64,000 bases of DNA from contig NZ_PZZN01000003.1 in the NCBI RefSeq assembly GCF_003046295.1, forward strand, positions 558,001-622,000, given 5' to 3'. Below, piece by piece: positions 35,647 to 45,153 of this stretch. Source of the DNA: Sphingomonas aerolata. Its GTDB lineage: Bacteria; Pseudomonadota; Alphaproteobacteria; Sphingomonadales; Sphingomonadaceae. A program made the position numbers and the translations under genes. Each line of letters starts with the position of its first letter. The stretch's first letter is position 1. The notes under the pieces were generated by a model. That model made no database searches. It was not told the DNA's origin and was given only the letters and a program-made list of their open reading frames with translations.

Positions 35647-36452
35647 TGCTTGCAGACAGTCATTGCCACCTGAATTACCCCGGCTTGATCGAGGATCAGC
35701 AGGCGGTTCTCGATCGCGCGCGGGCGCGCGGTGTGACGGCGATGCTCAACATCTCGACGCGGGAGAGTGAATGGGATGCGGTGATCGCCACCGCGGACCG
35801 TGAAACCGATGTCTGGGCGACGGTCGGCATCCACCCCAATGAAGCCGATGCCCATCCTGCGATCGACGCGACGCGTCTGGTCGAGCGCGCACGTCACCCG
35901 CGGGTCGTGGGCTTGGGCGAGACCGGGCTCGATTATTACCGCGAGACCTCCGACCGCGCGCGCCAGGCGCTGAGCTTCCGCGCGCATATCGCCGCGGCGC
36001 GTGAAACCGGCCTGCCGATTGTCGTGCATACCCGCGATGCCGAAGAGGATACCGCGGCGATCCTGTCGGACGAGATGGGGAAGGGGGCCTATGGCGGCGT
36101 GATCCACTGCTTCACGGCAAGCTCAGCATTTGCCGACAAGGCACTGGAACTTGGCCTCTATATATCTCTGTCGGGGATCGTCACGTTCAAGAACGCACGC
36201 GACCTTCAGGCGATCGCTGCGCGCTTGCCGATCGAACGGCTGCTGATCGAAACCGACGCGCCCTTTCTTGCGCCCGTGCCCAATCGGGGCAAGACGGGGG
36301 AGCCCGGCTTTGTCGCCGACACCGCGCAGTTCGTGGCCGACCTGCGCGGCGTCTCCGTCGGCGAGTTGTCTCAGCGGACCGCCGAAAACTTCCATACTTT
36401 GTTCGCCAAGACGCGGCCCGGCGATACGCCGGTCGTGGCGCATCGCGCGTGA
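35646..36452 (+). CDS. tatD: TatD family metal-dependent hydrolase
   Basis: The 268-residue product begins MLADSHCHLNYPG with metal-binding His6 and His8, then ATVGIHPNEAD, GLGETGLDYYRE, PIVVHTRDAEEDT, GGVIHCFTAS and LLIETDAPFLAP, the TatD TIM-barrel motifs. Family members are DNases and deacylases acting in DNA repair or quality control. It is coupled to metG by a 1-base overlap and overlaps the next gene (GTGA). Confidence 0.93.
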   Translation: MLADSHCHLNYPGLIEDQQAVLDRARARGVTAMLNISTRESEWDAVIATADRETDVWATVGIHPNEADAHPAIDATRLVERARHPRVVGLGETGLDYYRETSDRARQALSFRAHIAAARETGLPIVVHTRDAEEDTAAILSDEMGKGAYGGVIHCFTASSAFADKALELGLYISLSGIVTFKNARDLQAIAARLPIERLLIETDAPFLAPVPNRGKTGEPGFVADTAQFVADLRGVSVGELSQRTAENFHTLFAKTRPGDTPVVAHRA

Positions 36453-37213
36453 AGATCACGATCCTCGGCTCGGGGACGTCGTCCGGCGTTCCCCGGATCG
36501 GCAATGACTGGGGTGCCTGCGATCCCGCCGAACCGCGCAACCGACGTACGCGCGTCTCCGCGCTTGTTGAGCATGCCGGAACGCGGATCCTGATCGATAC
36601 AGGGCCGGACATGCGCGAGCAGTTGCTTGCGGCGAACGTCTCCGAGGTTGATGCGGTCATCTGGACGCATGATCACGCTGATCACTGCCACGGCATTGAT
36701 GACCTCAGACAGCTCTATCACGCAATGGGCACGCCCGTGATCGGCTTTGCCCGGCCCGCGACGCTCGCCGCGCTCGAGGATCGCTTCACCTATGCGTTCC
36801 GGGGCCGCAGCGGTTATCCGTCGACGATCACCGGGGCGGTCCTTCCGGACCGGCTGACGATCGGCGCGATCGACATTCGTGTTACCGATCAGCCGCACGG
36901 ATCGATCCACGCCGCTGGGCTGCGCTTCGAGGCCGATGGCAAGGCAATCGGTTATGCGACCGATTTCAACATCATGACCGACGATATGGCCGCGCTGTAT
37001 ACGGGGCTGGACGTATGGGTGGTCGATGCACTGCGCCGTCGTCCACATCCGACGCATCCGCAACTTTCAGCCGTCTTGGGCTGGGTCGATGCGTTCAGGC
37101 CGGGGCGGACCGCGCTTATCCATATGGACAACAGCATGGACTATGTAGCGTTGAGGGCCGAACTGCCTGACACAGTGGAGCCGGGCTTTGATGGGCAGAT
37201 CCTCGAGGCCTGA
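36449..37213 (+). CDS. MBL-fold hydrolase (PhnP-like)
   Basis: The 254-residue product starts at a GTG overlapping the tatD stop. It begins MKITILGSGTSSGVPRIG and carries THDHADHCHG (the metallo-beta-lactamase HxHxDH motif). VTDQPHGS, YATDFN and HMDNSMDY provide further metal ligands. The sequence is closest to PhnP-type phosphoribosyl cyclic phosphodiesterases and the tRNase Z-related branch. The operon order metG-tatD-MBL is common in Alphaproteobacteria. The substrate is not known. Confidence 0.88.
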   Translation: MKITILGSGTSSGVPRIGNDWGACDPAEPRNRRTRVSALVEHAGTRILIDTGPDMREQLLAANVSEVDAVIWTHDHADHCHGIDDLRQLYHAMGTPVIGFARPATLAALEDRFTYAFRGRSGYPSTITGAVLPDRLTIGAIDIRVTDQPHGSIHAAGLRFEADGKAIGYATDFNIMTDDMAALYTGLDVWVVDALRRRPHPTHPQLSAVLGWVDAFRPGRTALIHMDNSMDYVALRAELPDTVEPGFDGQILEA

Positions 37214-37342
37214 CACATACCAACCCCAGAGCATTTTACATAATGTATATTATCGGATCGAGAGTGATTCGTTATGAAGCTTTTGATTTTGTCGTAGCAA
37301 CGGCGATCTCCACGTCATTCTCACTTTATGCGGAGCGCCGCC

Positions 37343-38077
37343 ATGATTGACCGCCTCACGACCATCATGGCGCGACTGCGCGATCCGGATACGGGATGCG
37401 AATGGGACCGTGTTCAAACATCGAGGACGGTTGCTCGCTACACGATCGAAGAGGCCTATGAGGTCGTCGACGCGATCGAACGCGGCGATCTTGCCGATCT
37501 GAAGGACGAACTCGGCGACCTGTTGTTGCAGGTGGTATTCCATGCCCGCATTGCAGAGGAAGCGGGTGCATTTGCCCTGCCCGACGTCATCGACGCGATC
37601 AGCGACAAGATGGAGCGCCGACACCCGCACATCTTCGGTCCGGCGGAGACATCGCCCGGCTGGGAAACGATCAAGGCGACCGAGCGTGCGAACAAGCCTG
37701 ACCAGAGTGCGGTCGCCGGCGTCGCCACCGCGCTGCCTTCGCTGGCGCGAGCCGACAAGCTGCAAAAGCGTGCTGCGCGGGTCGGGTTCGACTGGCCCGA
37801 TCCAACCGGTTCCTTGGCCAAGGTGCACGAAGAACTCGACGAGATTGCGACAGCAACCGCCGACACACTGGCCGAAGAGGTCGGCGATCTTCTGTTTGCT
37901 GTGGCCAATTATGCCCGCCACCTCGGTATTGATCCCGAAGTGGCGTTACGCGCGGGCAACGCAAAGTTCGAAGCCCGGTTCCGGGCGATGGAACACATCG
38001 CCGGTGCGGGCTTCGAAGCTTTGTCGCTTGAGGAGAAGGAAGCGCTTTGGCAGACGGTCAAACGTCGCGGCGGCTGA
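37343..38077 (+). CDS. mazG: Nucleoside triphosphate pyrophosphohydrolase MazG
   Basis: The 244-residue product has two MazG repeats: MARLRDPDTGCEWDRVQT, EEAYEVVDAIERGD, ELGDLLLQVVFHA in the first and KVHEELDEI, EEVGDLLFAVANYARHL in the second, with the ExxE...ExxD magnesium sites. It hydrolyses NTPs, reducing ppGpp-linked or damaged nucleotides. The ATG at 37343 with GGAG upstream is chosen over 37328. Its 3' end overlaps the convergent hflX by 20 bases. Confidence 0.94.
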   Translation: MIDRLTTIMARLRDPDTGCEWDRVQTSRTVARYTIEEAYEVVDAIERGDLADLKDELGDLLLQVVFHARIAEEAGAFALPDVIDAISDKMERRHPHIFGPAETSPGWETIKATERANKPDQSAVAGVATALPSLARADKLQKRAARVGFDWPDPTGSLAKVHEELDEIATATADTLAEEVGDLLFAVANYARHLGIDPEVALRAGNAKFEARFRAMEHIAGAGFEALSLEEKEALWQTVKRRGG

Positions 38078-39356
38078 ACCGGTCGTAATCGGTGTCGGAC
38101 AGCCGTACGTCATAGGTGGTGGCCAGCCCGTCCGCGAAACTGCTGAGCACCTCGCCATGCGCGTGCAACCATGCCGCGCCTGCGCCGTCCGTCGCATCGA
38201 GCGTAATGTGATAGCGGCGATGCGCATCCGTCAGTTTGGCAGCGACCTGCTCGACGAGATGGTCCACCCCCTCCCCACTCAGCGCCGAGATCGCCACGAC
38301 ATCCTCGCGATGCTCAGCCTCCCCGACAATCTCGTCATGGTCGGCAGGATCGAGCAGATCCAGCTTGTTCCAGACTTCGAACCGCGGGGTCATATCGTCG
38401 ACGCCGATGTCCGCCAGCACCGCCTCGACATCGGCACGTTGCGCCTCCGTATCGGGATGCGCGATATCGCGGACGTGGATCAGCAGATCGGCGGACACCA
38501 CTTCTTCGAGCGTCGCCTTGAATGCCGCGACGAGCTGGGTTGGCAGGTCCGAGACGAACCCGACCGTGTCGGACAGGATCGCCTTGTCGATACCGGGCAA
38601 TCGGATTTGCCGAAGCGTCGGATCCAGCGTCGCGAACAGCAGGTCTTCGGCCATGACGTCGGCACCGGTCAACCGATTGAACAGCGTCGACTTTCCGGCA
38701 TTGGTATAGCCGACTAGCGCGATGACGGGCCAAGGGGCTCGCTGGCGTCGCTCCCGGTGCAGGCCGCGGGTGCGGCTGACCTGCTCGAGTTCGCGCCGGA
38801 GCCGCGCCATCCGGTCCCGGATGAGCCGGCGATCCGCCTCGATCTGGGTTTCACCAGGCCCGCCGAGAAAGCCGAACCCGCCGCGCTGACGCTCGAGATG
38901 GGTCCAGCTCCGGACGAGCCGGCCAGCCTGATAGTCGAGATGCGCAAGTTCAACCTGCAGCCGCCCTTCGGCCGTCGCCGCGCGCTCCCCGAAGATTTCG
39001 AGGATCAGCCCGGTGCGGTCGATGACCTTCGTTTCCAGCGCCTTTTCGAGATTGCGCTGCTGGATCGGGCTCAGGCTCGCATCGAACACGACGAGCCCCG
39101 CTTCCTCCATTCGCACCTGCGTCGCGAGGAGCTCGACCTGCCCGCTGCCGATCAACGTTGCGGGCTTGGCCTGGCGGACGCGATAGGCGATCCGCTCGAC
39201 CACCTCCACGCCAATGGCGGCGGCAAGGCCCGCCGTCTCTTCGAGCCGTGCGTCGACATCGCGGGTCGCATCGCCTTGGTCGGGCAAGACGACGATCGCT
39301 TTCGTGCCGCGGGCGAACTCGTCGCGGTCACGGTCAAAACCACTACTCATGCGCAT
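38058..39356 (-). CDS. hflX: GTPase HflX
   Basis: The 432-residue product has the HflX N-terminal domain (LIGSGQVELLATQV, VVFDASLSPIQQRNLEKAL, GERAATAEGRLQVELAHLDYQ, GGFGFLGGPGETQIEADRR) and the G domain with GYTNAGKSTLFN, DTVGF and NKLDLLD. HflX binds ribosomes and splits stalled ones, with roles in heat shock. It is the last gene of the ntr-hfq block; hfq ends 18 bases upstream. Its C-terminal codons overlap the end of mazG on the other strand. Confidence 0.96.
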   Translation of the reverse strand: MRMSSGFDRDRDEFARGTKAIVVLPDQGDATRDVDARLEETAGLAAAIGVEVVERIAYRVRQAKPATLIGSGQVELLATQVRMEEAGLVVFDASLSPIQQRNLEKALETKVIDRTGLILEIFGERAATAEGRLQVELAHLDYQAGRLVRSWTHLERQRGGFGFLGGPGETQIEADRRLIRDRMARLRRELEQVSRTRGLHRERRQRAPWPVIALVGYTNAGKSTLFNRLTGADVMAEDLLFATLDPTLRQIRLPGIDKAILSDTVGFVSDLPTQLVAAFKATLEEVVSADLLIHVRDIAHPDTEAQRADVEAVLADIGVDDMTPRFEVWNKLDLLDPADHDEIVGEAEHREDVVAISALSGEGVDHLVEQVAAKLTDAHRRYHITLDATDGAGAAWLHAHGEVLSSFADGLATTYDVRLSDTDYDRFSRRDV

Positions 39357-39374
39357 TGCCCCAGGCCGTCATGA

Positions 39375-39884
39375 TCATGCGTCGTCCACTGCATCCGTCT
39401 CGTCGCTGTCGTCGGGATCCTCGGCAAGGTTCAGGGGCCGCGCAGGCTGGATCGTCGACACCGCATGCTTGTAGACGAGCTGCGCCATGCCTTCGCGCTG
39501 GAGCAGCATGCAGAACAGGTCGAAGCCGGCAATCTGGCCCTGGAGCATGACGCCGTTGATCAGGAACATGGTCACGCTGTCTTCCGACTTGCGGACCGCG
39601 TTCAAGAAAATTTCCTGCAGAAGCGGCTGCTTCTTCTGCGTTTCTGCGACGGCGTTCACGATCGCGGCGACGTCCATCGGTCCCGCGGGCATGATCGTCG
39701 AAATCGCGTGCTTGTAGATGAGCTGGGACTGACCGTCGCGACGTAGCAGCACCGAGAAATTATCGAACCAGGTGACGATGCCCTGGAGCTTGACACCCTT
39801 GACGAGAAACATCGTGACGGGGGTCTTGGTGCGGCGCAGCGCGTTGAGGAACAGGTCCTGGAGCGAGCCAATTTTTTCGGCCAA
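39375..39884 (-). CDS. hfq: RNA chaperone Hfq with two Hfq domains in tandem
   Basis: The product of about 169 residues holds two Sm/Hfq units: residues 5-66 ([29 protein letters not shown]) and 87-148 ([29 protein letters not shown]), joined by a short linker and ending in an acidic tail. Hfq normally has one unit and forms hexamers. A TTG at 39884 with AGGG eight bases upstream gives the typical start [10 protein letters not shown]; a GTG at 39950 would add 22 unrelated residues. It lies between ntrX and hflX in the same orientation. Tandem Hfq proteins are known in some sphingomonads (recalled, not checked). Confidence 0.93.
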   Translation of the reverse strand: MAEKIGSLQDLFLNALRRTKTPVTMFLVKGVKLQGIVTWFDNFSVLLRRDGQSQLIYKHAISTIMPAGPMDVAAIVNAVAETQKKQPLLQEIFLNAVRKSEDSVTMFLINGVMLQGQIAGFDLFCMLLQREGMAQLVYKHAVSTIQPARPLNLAEDPDDSDETDAVDDA

Positions 39885-40024
39885 TGGGATAACCCTTGTT
39901 TTTGGCGGGACTTTGCCCGCGTGGCGCCGTTTCCCGACGTCGGAGATCACCCGATTGCCGGGCGAGCGTCTAATCTATGTTCCCGGTACCGCTTCGTCCA
40001 TAGGGGCGGGCGACAGATATGCGA

Positions 40025-41401
40025 TCAATCGTCGCGCGTCTCGGTGATCCCGAGCAGCTTCAGCTTCCGGTGCAGCGCCGATCGCTCCATCCCGATAAAG
40101 CTCGCGGTGCGCGAGATGTTGCCGGAGAACCGACGGATCTGCACGCGCAGATACTCCCGTTCGAAGGTTTCACGCGCCTCGCGTAGCGGCGAGCCCATGA
40201 TCGCGGTGCCCCCGGCGCTCCCCATGTCGCCCTGATCGCCCAGGACTTCGGCCGGCAGCAGGTCGAGATCGATCCGCCCCAGTCGGTCGCCCGGCGCGAG
40301 GATGATCGTCCGTTCAACCACGTTGCGAAGCTGACGAACATTTCCCGGCCAGTCGTAGGATTGCAGCGCAACCATCGCATCAGGCGCGATTTCCGGTGTC
40401 CGGACCCGGCGTTCTGCCGCATAATGCGCGATGAAATGCTGGACCAGCGCGGGAATGTCCTCGCGGCGATCCGCGAGCGGCGGGATAGCCACCGGCACGA
40501 CGTTCAACCGGTAATAGAGGTCCTCGCGAAACCGACCCTCGGCGATCTCGTGGACGAGGTCGCGCGCCGTCGCGGACACCACACGCACATCGACCTTCAC
40601 GACCCTGGTACCGCCGATCCGCGTAAAGCTCTGGTCGGTCAGGACCCGCAAGATCCGCGCTTGCGTCGTGATCGGCATGTCGGCGATCTCGTCGAGGAAC
40701 AGCGTTCCGCCATGTGCCTGCTCGAGCAGCCCGGGACGGATCTTGTCCCCGCCCTCCTCCGCGCCGAACAACTCTTCGTCGACACGTTCAGGGGTCATCA
40801 TCGCGGCGCTGACGATTACGAACGGCGCATCGGTGCGCAGGCTCCAGCCGTGCAGAAGGCGTGCAGCGACCTCCTTGCCGACCCCTGCCCCACCCATGAT
40901 CAGCACGCGGCTGCCGGTCGCGGCGACGCGCTTGAGCGTTGCCCGGACGCCGTTGATCGCCCCCGAATTGCCGGTGAGATCGGTCTCGCGGCCGACCGTG
41001 GCCCGCAGCGAGGCGACCTCGCGGCGCAGCCGTTCGGTTTCGGTCGCGCGCGCCACCATGAGCAGCAGTCGCTCGGCTTCGAACGGTTTCTCGATGAAGT
41101 CCGATGCGCCACGCCGGATCGCCGCGACCGCGGTGTCGAGATTGCCGTGACCCGATATGACGAGCACCGGGATCGATGGATCCCGCCGTTTAATCTCGTC
41201 GAGCAGTTCGAGCCCGTCGAGGCGCGACCCCTGCAGCCAGACGTCGAGCAGCACGAGCGACGGACGCCGCGCCGCGATCGCTTCGAGCGCAGCGTCGCTG
41301 TCGCCCGCATCGCGGGTCTGATAGCCCTCGTCCTCCAGGACGCCGGCCACCAGTTCGCGAATGTCACGTTCGTCGTCCACGACGAGAATATCGAGCGCCA
41401 T
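40025..41401 (-). CDS. ntrX: Sigma-54-type response regulator NtrX
   Basis: The 458-residue regulator has a receiver (DDERDIRE, phosphoacceptor Asp in LVLLDVWLQ, IEKPFEAERLLLMVARA), an AAA+ domain with a P-loop GGAGVGKE and LFLDEIADMP, and a Fis-type HTH at the end (NISRTASFIGMERSALHRKL). The sigma-54 contact loop GAFTGA is missing between EELFG and the Walker B, as in other alphaproteobacterial NtrX proteins. The ATG at 41401 follows a TTG at 41404 and lies 4 bases after the ntrY stop. NtrX is the partner of NtrY in nitrogen, redox and envelope regulation. Confidence 0.94.
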   Translation of the reverse strand: MALDILVVDDERDIRELVAGVLEDEGYQTRDAGDSDAALEAIAARRPSLVLLDVWLQGSRLDGLELLDEIKRRDPSIPVLVISGHGNLDTAVAAIRRGASDFIEKPFEAERLLLMVARATETERLRREVASLRATVGRETDLTGNSGAINGVRATLKRVAATGSRVLIMGGAGVGKEVAARLLHGWSLRTDAPFVIVSAAMMTPERVDEELFGAEEGGDKIRPGLLEQAHGGTLFLDEIADMPITTQARILRVLTDQSFTRIGGTRVVKVDVRVVSATARDLVHEIAEGRFREDLYYRLNVVPVAIPPLADRREDIPALVQHFIAHYAAERRVRTPEIAPDAMVALQSYDWPGNVRQLRNVVERTIILAPGDRLGRIDLDLLPAEVLGDQGDMGSAGGTAIMGSPLREARETFEREYLRVQIRRFSGNISRTASFIGMERSALHRKLKLLGITETRDD

Positions 41402-41405
41402 CAAT

Positions 41406-43655
41406 TCATGTCCGATTGCGAGTCATTGCGACGAGCTGGCCATCCCCTGCCGGCTCGGGTGCGGATGCCCCCTGATCAAGCGCGACCAGCGCTCTGGCGT
41501 CGAAGTTCATGGTGACGATGGTGCCCCCACCGGGGCGATCCGAAAATGCGATCGTCCCGCAATGTTCCTCGATGATCTTCTTGACGATGGCAAGCCCGAG
41601 CCCGGTTCCGCGGGCCCGCGTCGTCATATAGGGTTCGATGATCCGGTCGCGTTCGACCGGCAGACCGATCCCGGTGTCGGCGACTTCGATCGCGACGCAG
41701 TGCCCCGTTCCATCGTGGCGCGTCTCCGTCAGGGTCATGGTAACCGCCCCGCCCTCGTCATCGCCGCGGGTCTCGATCGCCTCGACCGCGTTCTTGACGA
41801 TGTTCGTCAGAGCCTGCCCGATCTGACGGCGATCGCAGACGAGCATCGGGCCCGGGTCGTCGTGGACGAGCAGGAACCGGATCCCCGGATGCGCTACCTC
41901 GTGCAAGAACATCGCCTGGCGGGCGGCATCGAGTAGCGATTCCTCACGGAAGACGGGCTTGGGCATCCGTGCGAACGAGGAGAATTCGTCCACCATCCGG
42001 CGCAGGTCCGCGACCTGGCGGATGATTGTGTCGGTAAGCCGGGCGAATGTTCCGTCCTCCGCGGGGATCTTGCCCCCATAGCGTCGCTGCAGTCGCTCCG
42101 CGGCTAGCTGGATCGGCGTCAGCGGATTCTTGATTTCGTGCGCGATCCGGCGGGCGACGTCGGACCAAGCGGCGCGGCGCTGGTCGAGCAGTTGCTGCGT
42201 GATATCGTCGAAGGTGAGGATCGGACCGGTCGGCGCATGCGCGATCCGGACGGCGAGTGTCCGCGCATCGCCAGCCTGGCCGACCTGGACGATCGCTTCG
42301 CGTCCTCCCTCCTGCACGAGCGCATCGAGTTCAGGCGCAACCTCGTGCAACGGCTTGCCAACCAGGCCGTCCGCGCCGAGCAGCTGGATCGCAGAGCGAT
42401 TTGCAATCCGGATTACGCGGTCCTTCGCGGTCGCGACGACACCTGCCGAGACATCCGCCATAACCGCCTCGATCAGCGCGCGGCGGGTCTCAAGCTGGTC
42501 ATTCGCGGTCATCAGATCGCTATTTTGCTCCTGCAGGCGACCCGTCATCTGGTTGAACGCACGCGCCAGCGTCCCGACCTCGTCGCGGCTGCGCGGATCT
42601 GGCACGCGCGCGGTCAGATCCCCCTCGGCCACCCGACGTGCCGCATCGACCAGCTCGCCGACGGGGCGTACCAGACGATCTGCGACGGCCAGCGCGATCC
42701 AGACCGCAACCCCGACGATGAGCAGGGAAATGCCCAGCAATGCCGCGTTGAACAGGAGCTGGAGGCTGCGCGACCGGGCAAGCAGCTGCCGATAGCTTGC
42801 CAGCACGGCGTTGGCGCGCGTCGTCTGCTCCGACAGGAGCTTGGTATCCTCGACGCGCCCAGCATAAAGGAAGAGTTCGTCGGCGCCGGGCAGCATCGTG
42901 ATCGTGCGGATACGATCCCCCGTCACCGATACTGCGGCGGGCTTGCCGCTCCGGAGTTCGCGGATCGCCTCGGGCGTCACCTGTCGTGTAAAGTCGATTT
43001 CATAGGGGTTCACGACCGCGAATGTCTGGATCTCGTTCTGTGGCGTGACCTTGAACAGCGCGGCTTCGGACAGGCTGCGATAATAGACCTGTTGATAGAA
43101 ATACCCGGAGAAATCCGGGCTCTGCAGCGATCGCTCACGCAGGTAATTGGACATGTCCGCTGCCATCGTGACGCTCGCCTCTTCCCAGCGGCTGAGCTGG
43201 CGCGCGTAGGACGACTGGGCGAGTTCGGTGGCGTTTTCGAGCATGCCCCGCGCTTGGTCGGAATACCAGAATTGCACGCCATATTGGAACAGCAGCGACG
43301 CGAAGATCGTCACCAGCAGCATCGGCACCGCGGCGACGATCGAGAACAAGGCGACGAGCCGGACGTGCAGGCGGCCGCCACCGCCAACCGGAGACCGGGC
43401 GGCCCGGCGCATCGCGACCCGCCGGCCGAGCAGCATCAGCAATGCGATGCCCGGGACGAGATTGGCGATCAGCAGCAGCGCGATCAGCGGCGGTGCAATC
43501 AGGCGCTGGGGTGAATTGGCGCCGCTGATGAGCACATAGCTAGCGACCGCGACGGTAATCGCCAGCGTGACGACCAGCGCCTCAAGCGCAGGCGTCACTG
43601 CGAACCGGTGCGGTGGCACGTCGTCTTCGATGGCAAGCGTCGCGGGGGCGATCAT
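41406..43655 (-). CDS. ntrY: Sensor histidine kinase NtrY
   Basis: The 749-residue kinase (from the ATG at 43655; an in-frame ATG at 43697 also exists) has several N-terminal membrane helices (about 25-140), a periplasmic sensing region, another helix at about 285-310, HAMP (about 315-365), PAS (about 375-480), and the kinase core with the H box HEIKNPLTPIQL, the N box NIVKNAVEAI and the G boxes ADTGIGLP and RGTGLGLAIVKKI. It phosphorylates NtrX, encoded 4 bases downstream. The gene is in the dusB-ntrBC-ntrYX-hfq-hflX cluster. Confidence 0.94.
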   Translation of the reverse strand: MIAPATLAIEDDVPPHRFAVTPALEALVVTLAITVAVASYVLISGANSPQRLIAPPLIALLLIANLVPGIALLMLLGRRVAMRRAARSPVGGGGRLHVRLVALFSIVAAVPMLLVTIFASLLFQYGVQFWYSDQARGMLENATELAQSSYARQLSRWEEASVTMAADMSNYLRERSLQSPDFSGYFYQQVYYRSLSEAALFKVTPQNEIQTFAVVNPYEIDFTRQVTPEAIRELRSGKPAAVSVTGDRIRTITMLPGADELFLYAGRVEDTKLLSEQTTRANAVLASYRQLLARSRSLQLLFNAALLGISLLIVGVAVWIALAVADRLVRPVGELVDAARRVAEGDLTARVPDPRSRDEVGTLARAFNQMTGRLQEQNSDLMTANDQLETRRALIEAVMADVSAGVVATAKDRVIRIANRSAIQLLGADGLVGKPLHEVAPELDALVQEGGREAIVQVGQAGDARTLAVRIAHAPTGPILTFDDITQQLLDQRRAAWSDVARRIAHEIKNPLTPIQLAAERLQRRYGGKIPAEDGTFARLTDTIIRQVADLRRMVDEFSSFARMPKPVFREESLLDAARQAMFLHEVAHPGIRFLLVHDDPGPMLVCDRRQIGQALTNIVKNAVEAIETRGDDEGGAVTMTLTETRHDGTGHCVAIEVADTGIGLPVERDRIIEPYMTTRARGTGLGLAIVKKIIEEHCGTIAFSDRPGGGTIVTMNFDARALVALDQGASAPEPAGDGQLVAMTRNRT

Positions 43656-43707
43656 CGTTGCCGTGATACAACGACAATTGTTGCCGGGAAACCACATAAT
43701 GGCCGGG

Positions 43708-45153
43708 TCAGCGTGACCCTGCCGCGTCCAGCTCGGTCATGTCGCCGCTGATGTCGATCCCGAGCGTGTCGAGACGCTTGCGCAGCGTGTTGCGATTGAT
43801 TCCCATCGCACGCGCGGCGCGAAGCTGGTTCTGCCCATGCCGGGCAAGCATCAGTTCGATCAACGGACGCTCGACCTCGCCGATGACGCGGTCGTACAGA
43901 CTGCCATCGTCGAGCGCTGCCGGGTTTTCGCGCTCGATCCGCCCGATCAGCGCCTTCACCGCGCCGGCTAGGTCGAGGTCGGTTGCAGTGCTGGTCGGCA
44001 TTCGCGCACCCAGCATCGCGTGAATCGCGTCCGCGCCGATGATTTCGTCGCGCGCGAGCACCGCGAGTCTGCGCATCAGGTTTTCGAGTTCGCGAACATT
44101 GCCCGGCCAGTCATACGCGCCGAGCGCGGTGATCGCATCCCCCGCCAACTGACGTCGCGGCAGACCCTGGATCGCCGCATGATCGAGAAAATGTCGTGCG
44201 AGCAGGGCGACATCCTGCCGTCGCTCGCGGAGCGGTGGCAAGGTGACCGGCACGACGTTGAGACGGTAGAACAGGTCTTCCCGGAAATGTCCGGCGGCCA
44301 CCTGCGCCGCCAGATCGCGGTTGGTCGCGGCGAGGATGCGAACATCGACCCGGATCGTGCGCGCACCGCCGACGCTCGTGAACTCGCCCGACTGCAGCAC
44401 GCGGAGAAGCCGGGTCTGCGCCTCCATCGGCATGTCGCCGATTTCGTCGAGGAACAGCGTGCCGCCCGTCGCCTGCTCGAACCGGCCGGCATTTCGCGTC
44501 GCGGCACCGGTAAAGGCGCCGCGCTCATGGCCAAACAACTCGGCCTCGATAAGTTCACGGGGAATCGCGGCCATGTTGATCGCGATGAACGGCGCAGTGC
44601 TCCGCCGGCCGAGATCGTGGATCGCCCGGGCGACCAGTTCCTTGCCCGTCCCCGATTCGCCGGAAATCAGCACGGTCAGGTCGTTCGAGATGACGCGTGC
44701 GATGACCCGGTAGACGTCCTGCATCGCCGCGGACCGGCCGATCAGCGGCAGTGCACGATCCTCGTCGCCGATTCGGTCATCGGACAGCACCCCGCCCCGC
44801 GCCAGCGCCCCCGTCACCGCGCGCGACAAGACGTCGAGATCGAAGGGCTTGGGCAGATATTCATACGCACCGACCTCCGCCGCGCGTACGGCGGTGGTCA
44901 GCGTGTTCTGCGCAGACAGGACGATGATCGGCAGCGTCGGGTGGCGTTCGGCGACATTGCGGACATGGTCGATGCCGTCGCCGTCGGGCAGCACCACGTC
45001 CGTGATCAGCACGTCGGGGATAGCGACCGCCAAGGCACGTTCGAGCTGGCCGAGGCTGTCGGCGACGGTTACGTCGTGGCCGCTGCGCCGCAACGCCTGC
45101 GCGACGACGGTGCGAATCGCGGCGTCGTCGTCGACGACCAGCACAGTGCTCAT
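43708..45153 (-). CDS. ntrC: Nitrogen regulation response regulator NtrC
   Basis: The 481-residue protein has the receiver (VVDDDAAIRTV, LITDVVLPDGDG, YLPKPFDLDVL), an AAA+ sigma-54 activation domain with GESGTGKELVARAIH, ELFGHERGAFTGA, GGTLFLDEIGDMP and ATNRDL, and a Fis-type HTH at the end (RAARAMGINRNTLRKRLDTLGI). The intact GAFTGA loop shows it can activate sigma-54 promoters, such as glnA and other nitrogen genes. Its start overlaps the ntrB stop (ATGA). Confidence 0.96.
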   Translation of the reverse strand: MSTVLVVDDDAAIRTVVAQALRRSGHDVTVADSLGQLERALAVAIPDVLITDVVLPDGDGIDHVRNVAERHPTLPIIVLSAQNTLTTAVRAAEVGAYEYLPKPFDLDVLSRAVTGALARGGVLSDDRIGDEDRALPLIGRSAAMQDVYRVIARVISNDLTVLISGESGTGKELVARAIHDLGRRSTAPFIAINMAAIPRELIEAELFGHERGAFTGAATRNAGRFEQATGGTLFLDEIGDMPMEAQTRLLRVLQSGEFTSVGGARTIRVDVRILAATNRDLAAQVAAGHFREDLFYRLNVVPVTLPPLRERRQDVALLARHFLDHAAIQGLPRRQLAGDAITALGAYDWPGNVRELENLMRRLAVLARDEIIGADAIHAMLGARMPTSTATDLDLAGAVKALIGRIERENPAALDDGSLYDRVIGEVERPLIELMLARHGQNQLRAARAMGINRNTLRKRLDTLGIDISGDMTELDAAGSR

